64,000 nucleotides of DNA, taken from Holdemania massiliensis AP2 (lineage in GTDB: Bacteria; Bacillota_I; Bacilli_A; Erysipelotrichales; Erysipelotrichaceae). The stretch lies in assembly GCF_000327285.1 (NCBI RefSeq), contig NZ_HE998568.1, positions 198,880 to 262,879 on the forward strand, given 5' to 3'. Under the pieces are notes generated by a model. The model was not told where the DNA came from and searched no databases. It was given only the letters and a program-made list of their open reading frames with translations. Both the position numbers and the translations under genes were made by a program. Shown in pieces: positions 42,586-53,270 of this stretch (its first letter is position 1; each line of letters starts with the position of its first letter).

Positions 42586-42601
42586 GGTTTGTGTTTAAAA
42601 C

Positions 42602-43930
<1,329 letters not shown>

Positions 43931-43980
43931 CTATTTTCCTTTTTCCCAACTATTTTAATACCTTAGGAAAAAGTCAAATG

Positions 43981-44169
43981 CTAACGGTGTGTTTTCTTTG
44001 TTTTTCGGCTGTCATTCTGCAGCGCCAGGCCCAGAACAATCAGCAGTACCGGCCAGTAGCTGACCAGCATCGTTTCCACGCCGGCCATCAGCTGTTGGAC
44101 GTCCAGAGTCGGATTCAGCAACAAGATGGCGCCGGAAACAATCAGAATCCCGCCGATCCTCTTTTTCAT
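43981..44169 (-). CDS. Small two-helix membrane protein (LiaI/DUF5668-like)
   Basis: 62 residues from ATG 44169, which has AAAAGGAGG at the right distance; eight codons of open frame precede it without a start signal. Two hydrophobic segments (IGGILIVSGAILLLN and LVSYWPVLLIVLGLALQ) and a basic tail (RKTKKTHR). The pattern with YWPVLLIVLGL resembles the LiaI/LiaF-type membrane domains. Function unknown; sits between eno and tpiA. Confidence 0.7.
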   Translation of the reverse strand: MKKRIGGILIVSGAILLLNPTLDVQQLMAGVETMLVSYWPVLLIVLGLALQNDSRKTKKTHR

Positions 44170-44231
44170 AACGACGCCTCCTTTTGGCTTCATTATAGAC
44201 AGAGGATCGATGGGAATTTTGTCAGTTTCGC

Positions 44232-44975
44232 TTATTTTGTAGCGTTGATGATTTCTTCAAAGGAATCCGTTTTCAGCGAAGCTCCGCCGATCAGAGCGCC
44301 GTCGATATCTTCCATGGCCATGTATTCCTTAATGTTGTTCGGTTTGACGGATCCGCCGTACTGAACACGAACGCTGTCGGCCGCTTCATCGCCGAACATG
44401 ACGCGAACCTGGTCGCGGACAATGTGGCAGCAGTTCTGCGCAATTTCCTTCGTTGCGCTCTTGCCCGTACCGATTGCCCAGATCGGCTCATAAGCCAGAA
44501 CCATCTTGGCAACGCATTTCGGGCACAGTCCATCCAGGCCGCCTTTGAGCTGAGCACGGATGACTTCTTCTGTCTGGCCGGCATCAAACTGAGCTTCGGT
44601 TTCGCCGATGCACAGAATTGGAGTGATGCCTGCTTCCAGCAGCCGTTTTGCCTTTTTGTTGACCGTTTCATCGGTTTCGTTGAACATTTGGCGACGTTCG
44701 GAATGACCGATAATGCACCATTTCACGCCGATTTCTTCCAGCATTGGAACGCTGACTTCACCGGTGAAAGCACCGTTGTCTTCAAAGTGGCAGTTTTCTG
44801 CGGCAACCAGCAAATTCTTAGCGGTGTTAACGCAGTCTTTCAGCGCCGTAAACGGAGCTGCGATGCCGTAATCTGCGCCGTCGTGCAGCTTCGGTTCAAT
44901 TTCATTGATGAAGCTGACTGCTTCTGCGCAGGTCTTATTCATTTTCCAGTTTCCGACAATAATTGGTTTTCTCAT
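44232..44975 (-). CDS. tpiA: Triosephosphate isomerase
   Basis: 247 residues. Start RKPIIVGNWKMNKT (Asn, Lys), IIGHSERRQMFNETD (catalytic His), AYEPIWAIGTGKSAT (catalytic Glu), and YGGSVKPNN, all canonical. Four bp after pgk, so cotranscribed. Confidence 0.98.
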   Translation of the reverse strand: MRKPIIVGNWKMNKTCAEAVSFINEIEPKLHDGADYGIAAPFTALKDCVNTAKNLLVAAENCHFEDNGAFTGEVSVPMLEEIGVKWCIIGHSERRQMFNETDETVNKKAKRLLEAGITPILCIGETEAQFDAGQTEEVIRAQLKGGLDGLCPKCVAKMVLAYEPIWAIGTGKSATKEIAQNCCHIVRDQVRVMFGDEAADSVRVQYGGSVKPNNIKEYMAMEDIDGALIGGASLKTDSFEEIINATK

Positions 44976-44979
44976 TGAT

Positions 44980-46176
44980 TTATTTCTCCTGAATGATTGC
45001 GATGCCCGGCAGTTCTTTGCCTTCCATGTATTCCAGGGAAGCGCCGCCGCCAGTGGAAATGTGCGTGAACTTATCCTTGAAGCCCAGCTGGATCGCTGCG
45101 GCCGCAGAATCGCCGCCGCCGATGACCGTCATTGCTTCCGGAAGTTCAGAAATAGCCTTGCATACTTCGATTGTGCCGTTAGCATAAGCTGGATTTTCAA
45201 ACACGCCCATCGGGCCGTTCCAGACTACCGTCTTGGCACCCTGCAGTTCCTGTTTGAACAGTTCAACCGACTTCGGACCGATATCCAGACCCATGAAGCC
45301 TGCCGGAATTTCATCATTGCTGACCGTTTTGACTTCCGTTGCGTTTTCAAACGCATTGGCAACGACAGAATCGACTGGAAGAATCAGCTTATCGCCGCCC
45401 TTAGCCAAGAATTCCTTCGCCATTTCAATGCGGTCTTCTTCCAACAGAGATGTACCGATTTCCTTACCCTGCGCCTTTAAGAAGGTATACGCCATACCAC
45501 CGCCGACAATGACCTTGTCCGCGATGTTCAGCAGGTTCTCAATGACTGCGATCTTATCGGAAACTTTCGCGCCGCCCAGGATAGCGACTAACGGACGCTT
45601 CGGATTGTCGATGGCCGCGCTCAGATTTTCAATTTCTTTCTGAACCAGGAATCCGCAGGCGCTAGGCAGATGCGTTGCAATGCCTACGGTTGAAGCATGC
45701 GCTCTGTGAACGGATCCGAACGCATCGGAAACGAACAGATCACCTAAGCCTGCCCAATACGCTGCCAGATCCGGATCATTCTTGGATTCGCCCTTTTCAT
45801 AACGGGTATTCTGCATCAGCACGATGTCGCCTTCGTTCATCGCTGCAATGGCATTTTCCAGTTCTTCGCCGCGGGTTACCGGAACGAAGGTTACCTTGCC
45901 GGAAACCAGTTCCTGCAGCCGTTCTGCTACCGGAGCCATGTTGTTCTTTTTCTTACCAGCTTCGCACTTTTCAGGATCTTTATGATCGATCTTGCCCAGA
46001 TGCGACATCAGGATAACCTTTGCACCGTGCTCTGTCAGATAGTTGATTGTCGGCAGAGCGGAAACGATACGGTTATCATTGGTAATTTTTCCATCTTTGA
46101 TAGGTACGTTAAAGTCGACGCGAACCAGGACGCGTTTTCCTTTAACATCAAGGTCACGAACAGTTTGTTTTGCCAT
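44980..46176 (-). CDS. pgk: Phosphoglycerate kinase
   Basis: 398 residues: [31 protein letters not shown] at the N-terminus, [38 protein letters not shown], and [16 protein letters not shown]. Complete. Strong ribosome-binding site (AGGAGG) and its own promoter; first gene of pgk-tpiA. Confidence 0.98.
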   Translation of the reverse strand: MAKQTVRDLDVKGKRVLVRVDFNVPIKDGKITNDNRIVSALPTINYLTEHGAKVILMSHLGKIDHKDPEKCEAGKKKNNMAPVAERLQELVSGKVTFVPVTRGEELENAIAAMNEGDIVLMQNTRYEKGESKNDPDLAAYWAGLGDLFVSDAFGSVHRAHASTVGIATHLPSACGFLVQKEIENLSAAIDNPKRPLVAILGGAKVSDKIAVIENLLNIADKVIVGGGMAYTFLKAQGKEIGTSLLEEDRIEMAKEFLAKGGDKLILPVDSVVANAFENATEVKTVSNDEIPAGFMGLDIGPKSVELFKQELQGAKTVVWNGPMGVFENPAYANGTIEVCKAISELPEAMTVIGGGDSAAAAIQLGFKDKFTHISTGGGASLEYMEGKELPGIAIIQEK

Positions 46177-46204
46177 GTTAAGAATTCCTCCTTTTACATT
46201 TCAA

Positions 46205-46233
46205 ATTATAACACCCGAAAGAAGTGAAGTAAA
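46205..46233 (-). promoter_or_regulatory. Promoter of pgk-tpiA
   Basis: Minus strand TTTACT (46228-46233), 17-bp spacer, TATAAT (46205-46210) with TGT extension. Confidence 0.75.
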
Positions 46234-46268
46234 CTAGGAAAAAGCCGCTTGTGATCATCTTATCAAGG

Positions 46269-46282
46269 TGATAGCGCTTTCT
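46269..46282 (-). promoter_or_regulatory. cre-like site (CcpA box) upstream of pgk
   Basis: TGATAGCGCTTTCT matches the Firmicute cre consensus TGWNANCGNTNWCA at 13 of 14 positions. It lies 36 bp upstream of the -35 of pgk, a position compatible with activation. Confidence 0.6.
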
Positions 46283-46330
46283 TTTGACAACCTTGCCCCA
46301 TTGTCGCTTTCCCCTCTCTCTGAGCGTCTT

Positions 46331-46402
46331 TTTTTCTTGTTTTCAAGCCGAATTTCAACTTGAAAACAAGAAAAAGAAAAGAAGCTTTTTTTCGCTTCTT
46401 TT
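46331..46402 (-). terminator. Tandem terminators of the glycogen operon
   Basis: A 9-bp stem AAAAGAAGC / GCTTCTTTT (46377-46402) at the glgA stop, followed downstream by a perfect 17-bp inverted repeat TTTTTCTTGTTTTCAAG / CTTGAAAACAAGAAAAA (46331-46347, 46359-46375). Confidence 0.85.
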
Positions 46403-47834
46403 ACATTTCGTTATAGAGTTGAGTATACTGATCCGCCGACAGGTTCCAGCTGACATCCGTTCCCATCGCCTGCTGAACCAGCTGATCCCAATCCGCACGA
46501 TTGAGATAATAGATATCCGCGGCGCAGCGCAGCGTGTAAAGCATGTCATGGCTGTTGAAGGCGGTAAAGCTGAAGCCGTTGCCTTCCTTAGTATACTGGT
46601 TGTATGGGTGTACCGTATCCCGCAGACCGCCTGTTTCACGCACCAGCGGCAGCGCTCCGTAATGCATGGCAATCAGCTGGCCGATACCGCACGGTTCAAA
46701 TAAAGACGGCATTAAGAACAGGTCGCTGCCGGCATAAATCCGATGCGCCAGTTCATCATTGTAGCCGCAGTAATACACAGCCCGGCGGCGGTATTTGTCT
46801 TCCATCATCTTAAACTGATTTTCGATATGCGTTTCCCCAGTCCCCAAGACAACAAACTGAATATCCAGGCCCATGATATCCGCCATCTTTTCAATGATCA
46901 GATACACGCCTTTCTGCCAGGTCAGACGGGAAACAATCCCGATCATCATCACATCGTCCGCTACCCGCAGCCCCAATTCTTTCTGAACCGCAGCTTTGTT
47001 GGCGCGCTTGCCTTCCAGCACGGATTCCGCATTGTAATGCGCCGGTAAAGCCGGATCCTGCATCGGATCCCACATCTGGGTATCAATTCCGTTGACAATA
47101 CCATACAGATCGCTCTGTCTGAACCGCAGCACTTCATCCATCTGTTCGCCATACTGTGCGGTCAGAATTTCCTGAGAATAAGAAGGCGATACGGTCGTAA
47201 TCTTATCCGAGAAAATAATTCCGGTTTTCATGAAGCTGATGCCGTTATGGAAGCGCATTGAACCATCGTCAAAATAACGGCGGTCAATGCCCAGGCAGTC
47301 CGTCAGCACATCGGCTGGGAAATTCCCCTGGAAAGCCAGGTTATGAATCGTATACATGTGCTTGATCTGCTGATAGCGCTGATCATCTGGATACTGAATG
47401 TGGCACATCGCCGCAATCATCCCGGTGTGCCAATCATGGCAATGCATGATATCCGGGAAGAAATCCAGTGCCCAAAGCATTTCCAGCACCGCTTTTTGAT
47501 AGAATGCGAATCGTTCGCCGTCATCCGGATAGCCGTAAAGTCCATCTCTTTCAAAATAGCCGGCATGTTCGATAAAATAATAGGTGACATTTTCCCACTG
47601 CGACTGATAAATGGTCGCGACCGTGTCGATTACACCGACATGAATCGGGATTGTTTTCAGCTTGGTGAACTCACCGCGGTATTTTTCAGCAATTCGTTTA
47701 TACAGCGGCAAAACAACTCGGGCATCCATGCCTTTTTCATTCAAGATTTTCGGCAGCGAGCCGATAACGTCTGCCAGTCCGCCGGTTTTGATATACGGCA
47801 AACCTTCCGCTGCGACAAACAATACTGATTTCAT
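46401..47834 (-). CDS. glgA: Glycogen synthase
   Basis: 477 residues, GT5 family. KTGGLADVIGSLPKIL near the N-terminus is the ADP-glucose-binding KTGGL motif; MHCHDWHTGMIAA, IVSRLTWQKGVYLI, and the C-terminal FEPCGIGQLIAMHYGALPLVRETGGL with the catalytic-region Glu follow. Transfers glucose from ADP-glucose to glycogen. 12 bp after glgD. Confidence 0.97.
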   Translation of the reverse strand: MKSVLFVAAEGLPYIKTGGLADVIGSLPKILNEKGMDARVVLPLYKRIAEKYRGEFTKLKTIPIHVGVIDTVATIYQSQWENVTYYFIEHAGYFERDGLYGYPDDGERFAFYQKAVLEMLWALDFFPDIMHCHDWHTGMIAAMCHIQYPDDQRYQQIKHMYTIHNLAFQGNFPADVLTDCLGIDRRYFDDGSMRFHNGISFMKTGIIFSDKITTVSPSYSQEILTAQYGEQMDEVLRFRQSDLYGIVNGIDTQMWDPMQDPALPAHYNAESVLEGKRANKAAVQKELGLRVADDVMMIGIVSRLTWQKGVYLIIEKMADIMGLDIQFVVLGTGETHIENQFKMMEDKYRRRAVYYCGYNDELAHRIYAGSDLFLMPSLFEPCGIGQLIAMHYGALPLVRETGGLRDTVHPYNQYTKEGNGFSFTAFNSHDMLYTLRCAADIYYLNRADWDQLVQQAMGTDVSWNLSADQYTQLYNEM

Positions 47835-47846
47835 AAGACCCCTCCT

Positions 47847-48962
47847 TTAAATCCGATCTCTGCGTTTCACATAGATCGGGGAATCATCGGTCCCGACCAG
47901 CTTTTTAACATGGTTGACAATCGCCGCCTTATCGACGATAACATGATCCAGCTTCGCGCCCTCACCGATATACGCCCCCGGCAGAATCACACTGTTTTTC
48001 ACGACAGCGCCGCGTTTGATAATGACATTTCGTCCGATAACGCAGTTTTCCACATGGCCTTCAATATGACAGCCGTTGGCAATCGAACAGCCGCGGATTT
48101 TCGCTTCCGGCATATACTGCGACGGCGCAGAATCGTTGGTCCGGGTGTGAATCGGCCAGTCTTCTTTAAACAGCTCCCGCGCCTTGGCATGTGTGCGCAG
48201 TTCAATGTTCGCCTTGAAATAGCTGCGCAGACTGTTGACACAGTAAACCATGCCCTTAAACGCATAGCCGTTGATCCGCAGATCTTCACAGCTGTCCGCC
48301 AAAATATCTTTGAACCAATACAGCGAGCTGGTGTTGGCGGCTTTGCGGACCAGTTCCAAAAACAGCTTTTTCGTCATAACATAAGCTTCCAGCGAAACAT
48401 TGCGGGTTTTATATTTGCCGCGGTTCTTTTCAAAGGCGACAATCCGCTTGTCCTTATCCATCGACAGCGTATCGCAGCCGATAAATTCTTCCTTGGCATT
48501 ATCCGTCGATTTGTAAATCACGGTTACGTCTGAATTCTTTTCGGCATGATATTTCAGAACTTCATTGAAGTCGATCTGATAGATCATATAGCTCGGTGCG
48601 ATGATGACGTAAGGCTTGTTGACCTCTTCAATGTACTGAATGTTGTCCATGAAGTTGGCAATATCGTGATTGTAAACCTCCGACATGATCCGGTTTTCAC
48701 CATACAAAATACTCAGGCGTCCGCGCTTGGAGTTGATGTTGTACTGCCGGCCGTTGCCCAGATGTTCGATCAGGGAACGCGGCTTGTCTTTAATAAACAC
48801 CTCAATCTGGGAAATCCCGGAATTGGTCATATTGGAAAGCATGAAGTCAATCAAGCGGTAACGACCCAGAAAAGAGATCGCAGAAGCCGGGCGGTAATCC
48901 ATCAGACCTGTGATGTCGACACAGGCGTCTTCAAAGTTAATAATTCCTAATGCGTCACACAT
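47847..48962 (-). CDS. glgD: GlgD, glucose-1-phosphate adenylyltransferase partner subunit
   Basis: 371 residues. The N-terminus lacks the usual GGxGxRL nucleotide loop (it reads MCDALGIINFEDACVDIT) but keeps PASAISFLGRYRLIDFMLSNMTNSGIS; a left-handed beta-helix is at the C-terminus (SIANGCHIEGHVENCVIGRNVIIKRGAVVKNSVILPG). That is the GlgD pattern: a regulatory partner of GlgC, improving catalysis. Gene order glgC-glgD-glgA on the minus strand. Confidence 0.95.
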   Translation of the reverse strand: MCDALGIINFEDACVDITGLMDYRPASAISFLGRYRLIDFMLSNMTNSGISQIEVFIKDKPRSLIEHLGNGRQYNINSKRGRLSILYGENRIMSEVYNHDIANFMDNIQYIEEVNKPYVIIAPSYMIYQIDFNEVLKYHAEKNSDVTVIYKSTDNAKEEFIGCDTLSMDKDKRIVAFEKNRGKYKTRNVSLEAYVMTKKLFLELVRKAANTSSLYWFKDILADSCEDLRINGYAFKGMVYCVNSLRSYFKANIELRTHAKARELFKEDWPIHTRTNDSAPSQYMPEAKIRGCSIANGCHIEGHVENCVIGRNVIIKRGAVVKNSVILPGAYIGEGAKLDHVIVDKAAIVNHVKKLVGTDDSPIYVKRRDRI

Positions 48963-48975
48963 ACTTCCGTCCCCC

Positions 48976-50109
48976 TTATTTCACTCTCTTTTTTGCGATC
49001 AGTTCAATATGCTCGCTGTCCTTATGACCGACAACGGCGCCCGGACTGATTTCAACATTGTCCGCAACGATGCAGCGGGTTACCTTGGCGCCCTCACCGA
49101 TCACCGCATTCGGCATGATCACAGAATCCAGGACCTGAGCTCCGCTGCCGACTTCCACGTTGGTAAACAGTACGGAGTTCTTCACACTGCCGTTAACGAT
49201 GCATCCCTGGTTGATATAACAGTTGTCCACCTCGGCTTCTTCGCCGATAAACTGCGGCGGCGTCGGTACATCCTCGGTATAAATCTTCCATTGCGAATCA
49301 CCCAGATCCAGCTCGTTGTCCGGATTGAGAAGATCCATGTTCGCTTCCCACAGGCTGTCGATCGTTCCGACATCTTTCCAATAGCCTTTAAAGCGGTAAG
49401 CCGTCAGAATCTTATTGTCACGCAGGAAGGCCGGAATGATATCCTTGCCGAAATCATGTTCGGAATTCGGATCTTTTTCATCGGCCGTCAGATATTTGCG
49501 CAGCGTCTTGTAGTTGAAAATATAGATTCCCATCGAAGCCAGATTGCTCTTCGGCTTCGCCGGTTTTTCCTCGAATTCGATAATCCGATCGGTTTCATCC
49601 GTGTTCATAATGCCAAACCGGCTGGCTTCCTTTAACGGAACCGCCAGAACCGCGATCGTCGCATCTGCATTGTTGGCTTTGTGATGAGCCAGCATTTTCG
49701 CATAATCCATTTTGTAAATATGATCACCGGAAAGAATCAGCACATATTCCGCTTCCATCTGATCCAGGAAATCGATGTTCTGTGTGATTGCATCCGCCGT
49801 GCCGCGATACAGACCTAATCCGGTCTTATCTTTTTCCCGCGGCGGCAGAACGAAGACGCCGCTGTCGCGCGCATCCAATCCCCAGTGGTGATCCCGTGCC
49901 ACATACGAGTTCAGCAGTACGGATTCATACTGCGTCAAAACGCCGACTACGGAAATTCCCGAGTTGGCACAATTGCTTAAAGGAAAGTCGATAATACGAT
50001 ACTTTCCGCCGAAGTAGACTGCCGGTTTAGCGACTTTTTTGGTAAGATCAAGAAGACGACTGCCGCGTCCTCCTGCTAAAATCATGGCAACCATATTATT
50101 TTGTTTCAT
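48976..50109 (-). CDS. glgC: Glucose-1-phosphate adenylyltransferase catalytic subunit
   Basis: About 377 residues from ATG 50109 (GGGGG 7 bp upstream; the ATG at 50124 has a poorer site). [47 protein letters not shown] holds the nucleotide loop; [18 protein letters not shown] the catalytic Asp; C-terminal beta-helix. Makes ADP-glucose, the first step of glycogen synthesis. Confidence 0.97.
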   Translation of the reverse strand: MKQNNMVAMILAGGRGSRLLDLTKKVAKPAVYFGGKYRIIDFPLSNCANSGISVVGVLTQYESVLLNSYVARDHHWGLDARDSGVFVLPPREKDKTGLGLYRGTADAITQNIDFLDQMEAEYVLILSGDHIYKMDYAKMLAHHKANNADATIAVLAVPLKEASRFGIMNTDETDRIIEFEEKPAKPKSNLASMGIYIFNYKTLRKYLTADEKDPNSEHDFGKDIIPAFLRDNKILTAYRFKGYWKDVGTIDSLWEANMDLLNPDNELDLGDSQWKIYTEDVPTPPQFIGEEAEVDNCYINQGCIVNGSVKNSVLFTNVEVGSGAQVLDSVIMPNAVIGEGAKVTRCIVADNVEISPGAVVGHKDSEHIELIAKKRVK

Positions 50110-50141
50110 ATTTTTAGCCCCCATAGTTTCTTTATGATTTT

Positions 50142-50170
50142 ATTATAGCGTGTTCCTGTCTGTTTTTCAA
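50142..50170 (-). promoter_or_regulatory. Proximal promoter of glgCDA
   Basis: Minus strand TTGAAA (50165-50170), 17-bp spacer, TATAAT (50142-50147). Confidence 0.75.
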
Positions 50171-50338
50171 AGATTAAAAATCATATTTTTTCAGTTCACC
50201 AAAATTGAAAAACGTACATTTTCAGTTGATAATCAAAATTATTTACGAAACTGTTGGAAAAATCCAGGTTTGAATGAATTTCTCCAATTTTTTAAACCAA
50301 TTTCGCGGAAAATTATGATGATTCTCGACATTTTCTCA

Positions 50339-50366
50339 ATTTTATTAAAAAAGTAACCGGTTTCAA
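50339..50366 (-). promoter_or_regulatory. Distal promoter overlapped by a cre-like site
   Basis: Minus strand TTGAAA (50361-50366), 16-bp spacer, TAAAAT (50339-50344). TGAAACCGGTTACT (50352-50365) covers the -35 and matches the cre consensus at 13 of 14 positions, so CcpA could repress here. The rest of 50171-50498 is A/T-rich with no supported ORF. Confidence 0.55.
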
Positions 50367-50461
50367 TTTCACTTTTGATATTTCGATTTTTTTCACATAT
50401 TAGCGGATAAATCACATTCCCGCCAAATCCTTTTATTTGCAACTAAAATTATTACCTTTTC

Positions 50462-50475
50462 CGTAACCGTTTCCA
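50462..50475 (-). promoter_or_regulatory. Second cre-like site upstream of glgC
   Basis: TGGAAACGGTTACG on the minus strand, 12 of 14 matches to TGWNANCGNTNWCA, 97 bp further from glgC than the first. Confidence 0.4.
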
Positions 50476-50496
50476 TTTTAAGATTATTACAAAAAT

Positions 50497-50525
50497 AAAA
50501 TAACGGTGAAGATTCCGTTATTTTT
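50497..50525 (-). terminator. Terminator of the ung-folC-DUF3137-like unit
   Basis: Minus strand AATAACGG-AATCTTCA-CCGTTATT (50499-50522) followed by TTATTTTTG; it overlaps the TAA at 50518, the end of the reading frame that continues past the amber codon. Confidence 0.85.
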
Positions 50526-51336
50526 GTGTTTTCTCCGCGATTTCCGGCATTTTCACGGCTTCTCGAATGAGCTTGGAGCAGCGCTTTCCTTCCGCATCGC
50601 TGATCCCATCCAAGCGGCCGATTAAAGCCGGCATCGTCAGTTTGCTTTCACGCACGGCCAAGAGGATCCGATCGTGTTGAATCCGAACTAACAGCTCATC
50701 CCAAGCAAAACCGCAGGCTGTCAAAATCTGCCGCAGCTGCGGACTGACCGCCTGAGCTTCCGCGTCCTTATGGCAGGCGGCGAAATCGGGGAATGAGCTT
50801 CCGCAGTTCCATATCTTATCCTGCCGGATATGCTGCCAGCCGCTGTCGAAATCCTAGCTTCCTTTCAGCTGAATCCACAATCCGTTTTTTACGATCGGTT
50901 TTTTTACGCCTTCTTTAGACAGACTGAACCGGCCGATCTGAACTGGGACAGACTGCACTTTTCCTTGGTAGGCCCAATCCCATTCGCAGCGCATCCATGC
51001 CGGATCCAAGCCAAGCTGGCGGTTCCAGTCAATATCCAGTCCTGTCGGATCGACAGCTTCCACCTGATCCAGCTTACGTTTCAGTTCCATCTCAAAACCG
51101 ATCCGATGATAAGTTTCACGATAGCGCTGCAGCGTCGGAACAATCAACGTGCTGCAGCCTAACCAAAGCAAAATTCCTCCAAACAAGCTCCGGCGATGAT
51201 AGATGGGGAAGATGCGAAGTTCCACCGCAAACAACACAATCAAAGCGATGATCAACAGTGCAATTTCCAGCCAAAACAGAAACCGCCAACGCCACAACGT
51301 CCATCGATCCCTCTTTAGCTTCCTGAATTCAGCCAT
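50518..51336 (-). pseudogene. DUF3137-like membrane protein interrupted by an in-frame TAG
   Basis: From ATG 51336 the frame codes for 160 residues (two membrane helices, LFWLEIALLIIALIVLFAV and LFGGILLWLGCSTLIVPTL, then a soluble part ending WIQLKGS) and meets TAG at 50854-50856. The same frame then stays open for 111 more codons (DFDSGWQHIRQDKIWNCGSS...) to TAA 50518, exactly at a terminator. The full 272-residue plan resembles DUF3137-type proteins. A nonsense mutation is most likely; readthrough or a sequencing error are alternatives. The first 160 residues may still be expressed. The start overlaps folC by 22 bp. Confidence 0.8.
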
Positions 51337-52541
51337 GCCCGAACCTCCGAAATGAAATACAGTGAACCGGTGATCACCACCGTCCCCTCCGGCTGAGCCC
51401 GCTGCTTCGCGCTCAGGATCGCCGTTTTCCAGTCTTCGATCAGCTCGCTGCCCTCAATTGTCAGGGCCTTGCCCGTCTGGGCCCGAAAATAATCAAACTG
51501 CGTGATGATCAGTTGGTCGCAGCACTGTTTCAATCGTTCTGCCATGCCTGTTGTTTCCTTATCCTTTAAAGCAGTAAACACAATGATCTGGGGATGCGGC
51601 AGCTCTTTTACCGAAGCACACAGCGCTTCAATCCCGGGAACATTGTGGGCCCCGTCGATGATCACTAACGGACGATGTCCCATGATTTCAAACCGGCCTG
51701 CCCAGACCGCCTGCTTCAACCCCTGAACAAGCGCTTCCTCGCTGATCTCAAACCATCCCCGTTGCCGGCCTTCATTCAAACAGGTGAGTGCTACTGCGGC
51801 ATTTTCGGCCTGATAACGGGCGGCCGTATTTAAAGTATACGATTTCCCCTCCCAAATGAATTGAACCGGATATCCGGGAAGAACTTTGACGGGGGAAACC
51901 GGGATCAGCCGGGCCTGCTTTTCCCTACACACGTTTTCGATTACCGATTGACATTCCGGCTGTTTTACACCGCTGATCACAACCCCTCCGGACTTCACAA
52001 TCCCCGCTTTCTGCAGGGCGATGGCTTCCTCGCTGTCGCCTAAGCGATCCATATGATCCAAACCGATCGATACGATCACACTGCACAGCGGATGATGCAG
52101 GGTATTGGTCGAATCCCACAGGCCGCCTAATCCGACTTCAATCACAGCGATATCGACTTTTCGTTCGATAAACCACAGACACGCAAAAAAGAAATCAATT
52201 TCAAACATCGCCAGATCCCATTGTTCAATTAATTCCCGATAGGTATCCGTGTAGCGGACGAAGGTTTCATCATTAATCCACTGATCCTGAATCCGAATGC
52301 GGTCCTGATGGGCCGTTAAATGCGGCGAGGTAAACGTCCCGACGGTATAGCCGGCGGCGCTTAAACAGCTGGCCAGATAGCTGACCGTACTGCCCTTGCC
52401 GTTGGTGCCGGCAACGTGAATCGAACGGAATTGATCCTGGGGATCGCCCTGCGACGCCATGAACCGCTGAAAATGATCGAAGCCATGATGAAAATTATGC
52501 CGGGCTGTGATCCACTCTACGGCTTCCTGGATCGTTGTCAT
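51315..52541 (-). CDS. folC: Folylpolyglutamate synthase/dihydrofolate synthase
   Basis: About 408 residues from ATG 52541, which follows the ung stop (52543) directly and has GAGG 7 bp upstream; the longer frame would overlap ung by 38 bp. FRSIHVAGTNGKGSTVSYLASCL is the ATP loop; SPHLTAHQDRIRI is the family's second mark; IDGAHNVPGIEAL is in the C-terminal domain. Adds glutamate to folates. Confidence 0.95.
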   Translation of the reverse strand: MTTIQEAVEWITARHNFHHGFDHFQRFMASQGDPQDQFRSIHVAGTNGKGSTVSYLASCLSAAGYTVGTFTSPHLTAHQDRIRIQDQWINDETFVRYTDTYRELIEQWDLAMFEIDFFFACLWFIERKVDIAVIEVGLGGLWDSTNTLHHPLCSVIVSIGLDHMDRLGDSEEAIALQKAGIVKSGGVVISGVKQPECQSVIENVCREKQARLIPVSPVKVLPGYPVQFIWEGKSYTLNTAARYQAENAAVALTCLNEGRQRGWFEISEEALVQGLKQAVWAGRFEIMGHRPLVIIDGAHNVPGIEALCASVKELPHPQIIVFTALKDKETTGMAERLKQCCDQLIITQFDYFRAQTGKALTIEGSELIEDWKTAILSAKQRAQPEGTVVITGSLYFISEVRAWLNSGS

Positions 52542-52542
52542 G

Positions 52543-53208
52543 TTAATCCTCAATCTGCCAGTCAATCGGCGTGCGGCCATGATCGATCAGAAACTGATTG
52601 GCCTTGGAAAACGGATGCGTGCCGAAAAAGCCGTAGCTGGCTGAAAGCGGGGAAGGATGCGGCGATTTGAGGATCAGATGCTTCGGATTAGTAATCACGC
52701 GCCCCTTATCCTGAGCATTGCGTCCCCACAGAATGAAAACCAGCGGATCCGGATGCTCGTTCAGTCTACGCATGACTTCATCCGTAAATTCTTCCCAGCC
52801 CTTGCCGCGGTGCGACAGCGGTTTGGAATCTTCGACTGTCAGAACGGTGTTCATCAGAAACACCCCCTGCTGAGCCCATTTCATCAGATATCCATGATGC
52901 GGAATCGTACAGCCCAGATCGTCATGCAGCTCCTTATAAATGTTGACTAAGCTGGGCGGGACTTTGACTCCCTTGCGCACGGAAAAGCACATGCCATGCG
53001 CCTGATTGGGCTGATGATACGGATCTTGTCCCAGGATCACAACCTTGACATCGGAATAATTGGTAAATTCAAAGGCCGAAAAAACCTGAAGCCGCGGCGG
53101 ATAGACGTTCGTTGTGGCATACTGCTGACGCAAAAATGCGGATAACTGCTGAAAATAAGGCTTCTGAAATTCTTCTTTGAGAAAAGGCGTCCATTCATTC
53201 TGAAACAT
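52543..53208 (-). CDS. ung: Uracil-DNA glycosylase
   Basis: 221 residues, family 1: VVILGQDPYHQPNQAHGMCFSV (water-activating loop GQDPYH), LLMNTVLTVE-type segment reading VFLMNTVLTVEDSKPLSHRGKGWEEFTD, and LKSPHPSPLSASYGFFG (HPSPLSA leucine loop). Removes uracil from DNA. First gene of the ung-folC unit. Confidence 0.98.
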   Translation of the reverse strand: MFQNEWTPFLKEEFQKPYFQQLSAFLRQQYATTNVYPPRLQVFSAFEFTNYSDVKVVILGQDPYHQPNQAHGMCFSVRKGVKVPPSLVNIYKELHDDLGCTIPHHGYLMKWAQQGVFLMNTVLTVEDSKPLSHRGKGWEEFTDEVMRRLNEHPDPLVFILWGRNAQDKGRVITNPKHLILKSPHPSPLSASYGFFGTHPFSKANQFLIDHGRTPIDWQIED

Positions 53209-53228
53209 GCTGCTCCTCCTTATAATGT

Positions 53229-53254
53229 AAAAAAACCGGATTTTCCGGTTTCAT
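53229..53254 (-). terminator. Terminator after the MFS pair
   Basis: Minus strand AAACCGG-AAAAT-CCGGTTT followed by TTTT (53229-53251). Confidence 0.85.
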
Positions 53255-53270
53255 TATATCACTGATCGAG

